From Rhabdornis inornatus (lineage: Eukaryota > Chordata > Aves > Passeriformes > Rhabdornithidae), in assembly GCA_013397075.1 (NCBI GenBank), contig VWZS01007691.1, forward strand, positions 20,048 to 84,047: a stretch of DNA of 64,000 bases, given 5' to 3'. The translations under genes and the position numbers were made by a program. Under the pieces are notes generated by a model, which was given only the letters and a program-made list of their open reading frames with translations, did not search any database and had not been told where the DNA came from. Shown in pieces: positions 24,620-34,946 of the stretch. The number at the start of each line of letters is the position of its first letter. Position 1 is the first letter of the stretch.

Positions 24620-27600
24620 AAAACCCAAGTCTTTGAGAGAAATAAATAGTCAGACTGTCCTATATGACAGCTGTGTAAAAGTACACATTTAAATGCCTAT
24701 TTCCAAATTACTTTCTAATAATAAGATTCTAAAAGCATTAGTAATAAAAGTATTCAATTTTTGGTTTAGTATATTTTTTAATTCATTTGAAAAGTGAGTT
24801 GAAAATGCTTGGAGCTACCTCCTTAAATAACTTCCAGATTGAACATGTACATTTTGCCTACAAACAAGATGCAGAGACTGTGACTACAAATAGCTATACT
24901 TGATTTGAATATGCAAAAATAGTATTTGCATATGTAAACTTTACTAGAAGGCAGGTAGGAGAGTTTCAAAAACAAGGTTATGGTTTTTAATCTTCTGCTG
25001 GATGACAGGAATATTTATCAAACTAAAGGCACACATAGGAGCATCAGGTAATCAACAAATTTTAAAACTGATGGAGAAAAAAAGGAAAATATCAAATTAT
25101 AATCCAATATATTGTCATAGTTTAGAACTAAATCATGTTTTACTTGCTTCACAAGCACAAATAATAATAATAAATATATCAAAACTTATATTAGCCAAAT
25201 ATTTCTTAATAACAAGTTGGTAGACATTGCTCTCCTTCAGCTACAGTCCCTGATCTTTTACTGAGTCTCCTACAGTTCTGTGTCCTGGTTCTGCATCTGG
25301 ATGGAACTCCAATACTATTCCTGCTACCCGAGGAAATCTGGAAGTTAAGAAAACAAATACTGGATAGGAGAAAAAGGAATAAATCAAATTAATGAACCAT
25401 TCAGAACAATAGTGTAAGAGCCAGATTCAGAGCAGAAAGGACACTGCTCTTAAAGTAAGATTAATGGTCATACTTGCTCCAAATATTCAATATTATAAGG
25501 TTATTTGAAGCAACAGCTGTTACCTGTTTTGCCAGCAGTCTGTAACTGATTATTTATGTTAAGACACTATCAAATGGAAGGTGTTTACATTTTTATATTT
25601 CTATTGTTTAGTAATAGTGTTAGAAATGTTTATTGTAGAGAAGTAATAATCATACTTTGCAAAAGTGTAACACAAGTTTTGTGATACCATAATAAGTATT
25701 AAATTAAACTGTATGAAATATTTTAAATATCTAAGAAAACTAATTTTTTATACACAGGTAGAACAGACTGGATGATCAATTACAGACTTTCCATCAAGAG
25801 CTCAAAATCCACAAAACTCCTTTTAAAAAGCTTCCAATTGTTTTCTTCACTGGATTTCCAACTCCTAGCAGGGGATCTAAAACAGCAAAGATAGCAAAAA
25901 GAACATACATTGTAAAATCTTTGGCAAGTTATATTCAGTTTAAACAAAGCATGTATACAAAATCAAAACAGAAAATTATGACATTTCTAGTAAGATTTTT
26001 CTTCCATAAATATTTGGCTAAATAATACATTATCTTGTTGAAAGATATGAAGTTAGCTGTGGTTTGAGGTTATCCTAAATGAGAGGCAATGTATATTAAA
26101 AAGCTGTTTAATTAACAGTGATAGTAGGAGTCAATACCACAAAGATGTATACACATAATTATGTGCAGTAAAAAAAAACTTAGAAAATTAGGCAAGCATC
26201 TTGAGTTAATGACTTTATATTTAAAGGCTTTTTTTTATTTGGTCAATCTCAAATCATAATTCCACAATAAAAATGGTATAAAGAGAGCAATTAGGTAAGA
26301 AGAAGAGGTAATTAAAGATAGCAATACCATCAAAAATTATTGTATATGAAGATCTGTTGATAATTTCACTTTTCAAATAGTTTGGTAGTATTTTGGTTTC
26401 AAGCATGTTTGGCAATTACAATTATTTTGCAGATTCAGTTCAAGCATATAAAAATGTGGGAAATTTGTTCTCTGACTGCTTCTTATTTGATTGAGCAATG
26501 GAACTAATTGTGAAAATCTATCTTTCAAGACCAAGCCTAAGATTTTACCAAGCTTTTTTGTCTCATTACATTACTGCTGTGCTTTAACCTGGCATAATTC
26601 TTCACTCTGAACGTATTTGTTGTACAGAGACCATTTGATTTCTGTCTTGTATGTGGTGTAATTTAAAAATTTAGAAAATAAAATAAGAAAACCAAAAAAC
26701 AACATATAGAATGTACAGAAAAGTAGATATTTAATTGATGGGATTCACCAATACACTATAACCTATATATACCAATTTTAAAATTATTTATTGTAAGACT
26801 ATGTGTTCATTTATGCACCAATATATTATTGTACTTCAGTAATAACCTTTAGCAGTTAGTGCGTTTAATTAGTTCATGTGTTAATATGCTTATATTTTCA
26901 GTATGTATAGTGATAGATAAAACATTAATATTTACTTTTAAATTTTTTTGCTGATTTAAAATTCCTAATTTCTTCAGAGATTTCTTATAATAGAAGTATA
27001 TTTTAATGCTTCCTGTTATGTTAGAAATACCTGACTTCTGGATTTGCTCTTACTCAGATATTTTGGAAGAAGTAGTCTAAATTAAATAATTAAGACACAT
27101 TTCTGAAGTTAAATATTAATATATTCAGAAGATTTTAGATTTCCAAAAATGTTTTAAATTATGACTTGAAGTAGTTACTGCTACATCAGCATAAACACTT
27201 CCTAGTATGATGCTTGCTATAGAATTTCCTAGACTGCTTTCTACTCTCACAGTACTTATACAACCAATATTTATACAACAGCATTTATACAGCCAGTATT
27301 TATACACCATAGTTCTCTATAAGCTGAGCAAAGGACTACTTCTAAAAGATGATAAATAATAAGATTTTCAATATACTTATTTACAAGAAACAATCCTTAA
27401 TTCTAGAAATCTGTTTTAAAAAACAGATTTGTTTTGCAAATTTCAGCAGAAAAAAAAAATTAAAAATATGTATCATCTCTTTAGTCCCATAAATATGAAT
27501 AAACATATAAAGCATCATTAATTTTGCCCTTAATTAGTACCAGCACTTCTGAAGCCACCTAGCTTGTGCTCATGCTTTTGAGAAATTTAGCAACACCAGC

Positions 27601-29004
27601 AAAGCCACAAAATACATCACTCAAGTTTATCTAAGCATAGGGAATTCCAGTCTAGCATTTCTTCTATTGTATCCCATACACATGATTTGCAGATAAAAAT
27701 AGTAGACAGTAGAAGTGATGAAGACCTGCTGTAAGATGATAAACCCAAGGCATTTTGCCAAGAGTGAAAAATAAAGTTTTGTCCATTGTTGTACTTAGGA
27801 AGAAAGATTGACTGGAGGGCTGAGACAACTTTGAAGATGAATGAACTAATGGAGTTTGTTCTCATGAAGGGAATCAGTTCTGACCTGCAAAGGTATCTGG
27901 GATTTTACTTGTGAGCTTTGAAAAGTCGAAATCACCCTTTTTTTGTTGTTGTTTCATGCTTCCTCTTCAAAAGGAAGGTAATAGATGACTATAGAGATGA
28001 ATGAAGAATTTAGACAGAACTTGAGAATATATGAAGACAGCTCATAGTCACATACATCAAATTAACAGATTGTAGCTTGGTGCTTAAATCCATTCTTAGA
28101 ACCATCCTCACCCATGAGCATTTCCTGAGCAATTTTCTTAACTATTCTCCCAGTTAAAGGTTCAAAACAAATTCACCTCTGGTAAACAACAGAAACACTT
28201 CTGCAGGTTTAAGATCAGGGACTACTGACAACTTCACAGTCAATCTAACAGTCTCAAAGTTTTACTGTAATGCTTGCTGGTTTTTAACATCCCTTGTGAG
28301 TATGAATGATCTAATTTAAATTGTCTTGTGATTTTCAGAGTCCCCTCTGAGACTATCTAATATCTCTGACAGATGTATTCTCTGAATAGAGCATTCAACA
28401 TGCTACTACAGTATGTTTTAGACATGGGCCTTATAGGAATGTACCTGTGGTTGACTGCAAATGGTATGAGTGCTGCATATCAGAGAAATTAGATTATTTT
28501 AAGGTATTATTTAGTAAGAAATAGTTTATTCACTGTAAGAATGCACAGTGAAACTCAAGAGCAATAACCACATAGGTAATTCAAATATAAAGGTCTAGGG
28601 ATTGGAGCATGTACTACTAATACATAATTATAATAAAAGAAATCCTTATAAATGTTAATCTTTCAATTAGGAAGTTCCAACATCCATAAAACAGAATGTT
28701 GGATGCTGCATTCTTGCACTCTGCCAAATAGCTGTGTCCACCTGTTTAATGAGTAGCTGTCAAGAATAAATGTCCTCTTATTAATTCATATATTTATCCA
28801 TATAACCCCTATGCCACATAACTCATATCCTCTTATCAAGAAATTCTCTCAAGAAGTCAGCAAGTAACAGATAGGGTACTGTTTTTTTACTATCTGCTTT
28901 CATATATTATGCAGACAAAGTAATATTTTAGAATCAAACTGCATAAATTGCAAGATTTCTAAATCCCATTTTCATAGCTGAGTTTAAGACTAAGTCTGAT
29001 GATG
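24620..29004. other. intergenic, no gene seen
   Basis: This is very AT-rich intergenic sequence. The only structure noted is a small tandem array at 27254-27307. No exon with protein similarity was found. Confidence 0.6.
27254..27307. repeat. minisatellite-like tandem repeat, period 14-15 bp
   Basis: Three and a half imperfect copies of a ttatacaaccaatat-type unit are arranged head to tail, with copies starting about every 14-15 bp. The array gives a Cys/Tyr-rich artefactual open frame on the minus strand. Confidence 0.7.
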
Positions 29005-29823
29005 TGATGTTGGCTGGGCAATCACAAACCACATGAAGTTTACCAAGGACATGGACCAAGTCCTGCCTCTGGGATGGGACAGCCCTGGATGTACAGACAG
29101 ATGGGAATGAGAGGCTGGAGAGCAGTGCCATGAAAAGGACCTGGGGTTCTGGTCCATGGCCAGTTGAACATGAGCCAGCCGTGCCCTGGCAGCCAGGAGG
29201 GCCAAGCGTGTCCTGGGGGCATCAGGGACAGCATCACCAGCCGGGCAAGGGAGGAGATTGTCCTGCTCTGCTCTGCACTGGGGCAGCCTCACCTCCAGTG
29301 CTGGGGGCAGCTCTGGGTGCTGCAGTGTAAGACGGACAGGACTAGACAGTGTCCAGTGGAGGGCATGAAGACACTGAAGGGCCTGGAGGGGAAGCCATGT
29401 GAGGGGTGGCTGAGGTCACTTGGTCTGTTCAGCCTGGAGCAGACTGAGGGGAGACCCCACTGCAATCACAACTTCCTCACGAGGAGGGGCAGGCAGTGAT
29501 CTCTTACCTCTGGTGAGCAGTGACAGAACCCAAGGAAATGTCACCAAGCTGTGTTTAGATTAGGGGAGGTTTTAGATTAGAGGTTTAGATTAGATATCAG
29601 GAAAAGGCTCTTCATCCAGGGGATGTTCAGGCACTGGAACAGGCTTCTCAGGGAACTGGTCACAGCACCAAACCTGCCAGAGCTTAAGAAGCATTTGGAC
29701 AAGGCTCTCAGGCATGATCACACATGGTGTGATTTTTGGGGTTGTTTTGTGCAAGGTCAGGAACTGGACTCAGTGATCATTGTGAGATCTTGTGGTCCCC
29801 TTCCAGCTCAGGATATTCTATGG
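29005..29823 (+). mobile_element. CR1 LINE, 3' region, 5'-truncated
   Basis: CR1 landmarks run in order: 'caaaccacatgaagtttacc' (29025), 'gaaaaggacctggggttctg' (29131), 'gccaagcgtgtcctgggggc' (29201), 'ggggcagcctcacctccagt' (29280), 'ctggaggggaagccatgtga' (29383), 'ttcagcctggagcagactga' (29429), 'caggcactggaacaggcttc' (29628) and 'gatcttgtggtccccttcca' (29786). It ends in ggatattctatgg. A small internal expansion of tttagattag units is seen at about 29553-29595. The copy is non-coding; open frames in it are not genes. Confidence 0.92.
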
Positions 29824-30225
29824 TTTTTATCAATTTATAGACCCACTAGAGCAACATTCCATTATGAATTAGACTGAAACAAATACATTAAAAAATAGAC
29901 TACATTCCTCTGTGGTGTAAGTTTACTGAAGTAAGTCAAGTTGTATTAGGACAAAGTATAAATCTCATACCAAGACAGGAAGGTAAACTAATTCAAAAAT
30001 TCCTGCTAAAAATAAATGTAAACTGCATTTTTTAAAAAAGCAGGAGAATCCCAAGACTACGATGATAACACAGTATAGTTAATTGCAACTAAAATAATAC
30101 AGAATATAGGAGAGAGTGCTTACAGCTTCCCACCCCCTAAATTCATGCTCAGATACGAAGTCAAGATGCAGCTCTTGTAAAACCCTATATCCAAGAATAT
30201 GGAGCTTCTTCCTGGCCCAGTTTTC

Positions 30226-30432
30226 ATAGAATCATAGAGTGTGCTGAGTTGGGAGGGATCCATCAGAATAACTGAGTCCAACTCCTGACCCTGCACAAGA
30301 CACCCCAAGAGTCACACCTATGCCTGGCACCATTGTTGAAACACTTCTTGAAGAGTCAGGCTTGGTGCTGTGACCACTTCCCTGGGGAGCCTGTCCTAGT
30401 ATTACTGATATGGACATTGAAAACAGCTGATC
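30226..30432 (-). mobile_element. CR1 LINE 3' fragment, antisense
   Basis: The reverse complement of the CR1 3' end starts at catagaatcatagag (30226), followed by 'tgagttgggagggatccatc' and 'actgagtccaactcctgacc'. It continues through the 'cttggtgctgtgaccacttc' and 'cctggggagcctgtcctagt' blocks and stops at about 30420-30432, where an A/C simple repeat begins. It is a 5'-truncated copy on the minus strand. Confidence 0.88.
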
Positions 30433-30437
30433 AAAAC

Positions 30438-30473
<36 letters not shown>

Positions 30474-30477
30474 AAAA
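30433..30477. repeat. (AAAAC)n simple repeat
   Basis: About nine units of caaaa/caaaaa are followed by a short A run, directly next to the truncated end of the antisense CR1. Confidence 0.95.
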
Positions 30478-30535
30478 CCCTAATTATTATTTGCTGTTCA
30501 TTCTTTTTTAAAACAAATCATTACGAAAACCATAC

Positions 30536-31171
30536 TGAGACAGGGAATTGAAATGTAAGGAATAGTTCATTAAAAACCAAGACAATGAGGGATGCCTGAC
30601 ATTCACTATGGTTGCAAAAGTCAGGAGGAGAGGCAGACTGCTTTGTGATAAATGGAGCCAGGACTTGCAAACAGGGTGAGGAGTGCAAGGCTACCAGTGA
30701 TAAGTGATAAATCCAAAACCCTAAACCAGCAAGAACTAATCTCAAGGTCTGGAATGTGCCCAAAGGGCTAAGACACATGCTCCGGAGACAGTTGAAAAGT
30801 TTAAGTGCGATGAAGAGTTTGGAAGCCTTCATCAGAGACCCCTGACGACCCCTGAACTGGGGAAGTGCAAGCGCAAGAGGACTTTTGGTTCATTTGAATA
30901 CAAAGCGAGAATAGGCGGGACTAGGCAGTGCTAGGACATGAATATGAATTAGGCGTATTGTGTAATCCTAGGCTTTTAGGGAATAAATAGAGCAGTAGTT
31001 TGAAGTTTCAGTGTGTATGCTTTGGGAGGAATTATCCCCGNNNNNNNNNNNNNNNNNNNNNNNNNNNNNNCTTTGGGAGGAATTATCCCCGCGCACCTCA
31101 GCGCTGAATAAATGCATACCTACTTTATAACTCTCATTTCTTGCGAGTTATAGAGTCTTTTCCGCGTATCA
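30536..31171 (+). mobile_element. ERVK-like LTR interrupted by an assembly gap
   Basis: The right half looks like the R-U5 part of an avian ERVK-type LTR: 'gcgcacctcagcgctgaata', then AATAAA (31106 region), then 'ataactctcatttcttgcga' and 'agtcttttccgcgtatca', ending at 31171. An upstream ggaataaatag lies near 30980. The left edge is uncertain. TG at 30536 is chosen because ATAC precedes it (30532-30535) and also follows the right end (31172-31175), but a 4-bp duplication is weak evidence; TGTAAGG at 30555 is an alternative. There is no coding region, so it is probably a solo LTR. The gap at 31041-31070 is flanked by identical 21-bp sequence. Confidence 0.7.
31041..31070. other. assembly gap (30 N) between identical 21-mers
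   Basis: Bases 31020-31040 and 31071-31091 are identical. The simplest reading is that two contig ends overlap and were not merged, so the gap and one copy of the 21-mer are probably artificial. Confidence 0.85.
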
Positions 31172-31175
31172 ATAC

Positions 31176-32038
31176 CCACATGAAGTTTCAGAGTATACTC
31201 AGTGATCACTGAATTTATGTAAAAATCTTTTTCTGCATTTACCAGAATGCTAGTTCTTTGGAAATCAAACTTAAGGAATTGTTATAAACTATGTTCTATT
31301 TTTTCCAATTTATCAAACAATAAAATTAAATGTAGCAGCAGATTTTTAATCGTAACAATTATAAATAAATACAAGTAAAGCATTGAAAATGTATACAATC
31401 AAAGTACATATATTTAAAAATACACAAAATTTGGCAGTAAGTAATTTAGTATAATTGAGGTTCGTATGAAGCATAAGCAAAACCGGCCAGGGAGGGGCCC
31501 CCCTCCAACCGGGGATATGGGGAGAGACTTGCCCCTCCTCACGTACCAAAGCATCAAGGCTAACAANTGAACAAAAATTGGGAGGTTGTGGGGGGTTCTT
31601 TTTTCCTAGAAATTTCTGAACACAGATTTCTTTCCATAATGCCTTCTCCATTAATCTTTTTGACACTTATTTGTGTCATAAATTGTGATAAGCTCTGCCC
31701 TTTCTGAATTAAGTTTTGAAAATGTCTTTGTTATCTCCTGTATAGTTTAGGTTAATTTCCTTATAGTAGCAACCATATCTAGCCTGTTAACCTGTTTTTT
31801 ATACTGTTCCATATAAGTTTGGGGTTTGTGGCATTTTTTGTGACTGCTCTGTGGCCTAATGGTTCCAAAGTAAATCTGGCACATACATTGTGGAGGAAGC
31901 CTGGACATTTGGTATATATTCTTTCAGAATACCCAATGCTAAAATCAAATTAATTGTTTCCTAAACTTACATTAAGAAAGTAACTTTTTAAAGTGAATAC
32001 AAATACCTGTACGTTTCAGCCAATGCTTCTTTTATATA
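31176..32038. other. intergenic with a small GC-rich island
   Basis: This is AT-rich sequence except for about 31480-31560, a GC-rich patch holding cggccagggaggggcccccc and cggggatatggggagag, with an ambiguous base nearby at 31567. I do not recognise the patch. It could be a retroviral scrap. No gene was seen. Confidence 0.5.
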
Positions 32039-32185
32039 TGTCTTGGTTTGAAAGATAAGTGTCTGCCAAGGGAGGTGAGAATGTCCCTTGGACTGGAGAA
32101 TATGAGCCCCTTCTGTCTGAATTATTCTAACTGTGACATTAAGGGGCTTTCAGGCAGAGATGAGAGCAGCAGTAGCAGTTCTGTA

Positions 32186-32224
<39 letters not shown>

Positions 32225-33230
32225 CAAGGCAGCCGAACAGGCCGAGCGGCGCCACCGCCGGACAGGAGCACAGGCCCAGCGCCGGCCTGCTCTGGGCCCA
32301 GCGCTGCCCTCGGCTGCGCTTCCGCTGCCGGCCGGCAGGGGCGCTGCCGGCTCCCGGCCGGCAGGGGCTGCCGTCACTCCCCGGCCTGCAGGGGGCGCTG
32401 TGCCGCGGGCCCGCCCGGCTGCCTCACGCGGTGATGGCGGACGCGGCCGGCGGCGGGGACGGGACGGGGCTTCCTTCACAAAGCCCCGGTGGCGGCCGAT
32501 CCCGGTGCCCCTCCGGATAGCGAAAGGAGCTGCAGCAGGAACGACGGAGCGGCGGCCGGAACGGCAGGGCGGGCTCACCCGAGGCAGCGAGCAAGAGGCG
32601 GCCGAAGCTCCGCAGCTTAACTGGAACCGCAGAGCATCCCGGCAGGCAAAGGGCGTGTGGCTACAGTGCGCTGAAAAACCCAGAACAGTGGCAGGAGAAC
32701 TGGACAGAGACAGCCCGGCTCCGGACACGGCTCAGTGGCGGGGGAAAGGGGCTCGGGAATCCCGGGATTTGCCCTGAGGCGCCCCAGCAGATGGCGAAGG
32801 ATCCTTTTATTTTGGTGCGGCAGGGTGCCAGTAAAGGTCCCAGTTCAGTGGCTGCTCTCACGAGCAAACGCTCACCCACAGCACAAGCAGCAGGGCAGGG
32901 CTGGGCTCCGATGGTGGCAGCAACGAGTTCCCCCATGCAGCAGCTCGACCGTCCCTGTCTGAGGCCGAAAGAGCAAGAGAGCGATCTAGGAGCTGTGCCT
33001 AGCTCCTTTCCCCCTCGCTGTATCTCTTCACCTCCGAGAGAAACCCCTCAGCTAAGAGAGTAACCAGCCACACCCTTCCCGTGGAAACTTCATTTGTCTC
33101 TCCTAAATATCTGTCATTATGCTTTCTTAGTGACAGGTTAGACAAAATTCTATGAGAGAAAGAAACAGAAGGAAAAATCCTAAATCCCAACAATGTATCA
33201 TTTACCATGAGCTACAGATTGAGACAACAT
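32039..33230 (+). mobile_element. GC/CpG-rich ERV-like element (LTR family member)
   Basis: The left edge, TGTCTTGGTTTGAAAG at 32039, followed by a 'gtctgccaagggaggtgaga' block, 'atgtcccttggactggagaa' and 'aaggggctttcaggcagaga', resembles the start of a repeated avian LTR. A (GT)n tract follows at 32189-32223, then about 800 bp of very CpG-rich DNA with a repeated ggccggcaggggc motif at 32332-32400. The right border is not clear; AT-rich sequence resumes after about 33060-33230, and no target-site duplication was found. Open frames up to 214 residues are Arg/Ala/Pro-rich low complexity and occur on both strands, as expected from GC-rich non-coding DNA. It might instead be a CpG island of an unrecognised transcript. 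Confidence 0.45.
32189..32223. repeat. (GT)n microsatellite
   Basis: About 17 uninterrupted GT units lie inside the GC-rich ERV-like element. It is likely length-polymorphic. Confidence 0.97.
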
Positions 33231-34890
33231 ACATTTCACCTTGTCCTTAATATAAACACAATCGGGAGGTTTAGCCAATCTATCTGTTATAGTAAGAAAA
33301 ATTGAATCAATTTAATTTATTTTTGAAACTATTCTAGATACACAACTGTAAAGGACACTTGTACATCTATTTCAGTTCACAAAGAATCTAAGTTAAAACA
33401 ATTATAAATCATCCTTACAGGAGCCATGTTTGTTAAGAAGAAAAAAAGCTTATATTTCATGTTCAGACAGAAGACCAAGGTAAAAAAATGTCAGCTCAGT
33501 AAGATACTATTTCTGCATCAAACATTAAATAATATGGAGGGAAAAAATAATTCTCAGTAGCCTACAAAAAAAAACATAAAACAGTTCAACAGTAGGCATA
33601 AGAAATACTGGCCACAGTATTCTTAAATCTGTGTATGTTACAGAAGCCTCCATAAAGCAGCTTTAAGTGGCCTTTCAGAGCAGTTACTGGAATCCTGGTG
33701 TACTATCTGAAAAGGTCCATTTTCAGTGAATTATCCTAGAAGGTTCTGGATGCTAAGCTGCTTCAGGAGAGGATATAATTGCTAAGGACAGAAACCCAAC
33801 ACACTTACTAAACTTTAAACAATACTAGTATTAGCAGAATTACTATTTACTATGAAAATGAACGATAAGTACACGGATTTTTATGGATACAACCACTTCC
33901 AGTACCTTTCTTTGAAAAATAGAATGTTTTCATGTGTGATGCTTTGAAATATATGTAAAACAAGAGCAGAAAACAAAATTATTGTAGGGAATTAAAATTA
34001 CTTCCTAAAAATTAACTAGCCCCTGAGCTTTGCAAAAGACTAAGTAAAAATAGTAGGAACTGGAAAATTATTAAATGTCGTCCTTCCACCCAACTAAATC
34101 CATGTATATCTGGAAACACAAAGCAAAACAAACAATCCAGTAAGATAAATCCTTGATATATTTTTGCTTTCCCTTTTTGGCTCTGCAGAAGTCTTTTGTG
34201 TTTAGCAACTCTAAAGGGCTTTTGGTTTACTTATATATGTCATTGCCAAACAAACTAACTTGTGTTTTTATAATTTCCTGGGTTACTGCACTGCTGTTCT
34301 CAACAGCCAGTTCTGTTGGTTATATTTTCACAATCTCATTTGGGAATCTGAACACTTTCTGCCTACAATAAAAGCAAAATCTGTTTCAACTAAGACTTAA
34401 TTACTCTGTTTATCAAAAAGTATTTCTTTACAAACGCATGTTTTATATGGTCTGCTTGTTAATTTTAAAGATGGTAGGCCAAGCCAAAAATCTTACATAG
34501 ATTAAAATGGTCTTGGATTTGCATCTTCCCTGAAGTAATTGTTCCTGAGGACTGGAAGACCTAACAAGATGCTGCTACTGTACAAATTGTATGCTTGTTC
34601 TGCTGTGACAAGGGCTATTTTGAGAGGCCACTAGTTAAAAACAGAATTTTTGTACCCATCACATGAAGTAATTAGACTGTATTGACAAAGAAATTACCAC
34701 AGGCTGTATTAAAGGTAAGAATATAGTTAGAAAGCCACAGATGAAGCCACACACCTGGAATAAAGGAACAAACCACAGGTATTATGAAATTCAACTTAGA
34801 TTTCCTTACTAAAGACAGCAAATGGGAAGTACATCTGCAGGAATCATGTATTGCCACACATAGAGCTGATTAATTTTAGCAATCTCCTTT

Positions 34891-34946
34891 AAAACCAGTA
34901 AGTGCATTCTGGGAATCTAAAACCAGTAAGTGGATTCAGGGAATCA
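34891..34946. repeat. 28-bp tandem duplication
   Basis: Units 34891-34918 and 34919-34946 match at all but three or so positions (aaaaccagtaagtg start, gggaatc end). Confidence 0.9.

Noticed and set aside
32133..32777. 214-residue open frame and a 192-residue antisense frame
   Set aside because: Both are GC-driven low-complexity Arg/Ala/Pro sequence crossing a (GT)n tract, in an ERV-like element, with no recognisable domain.
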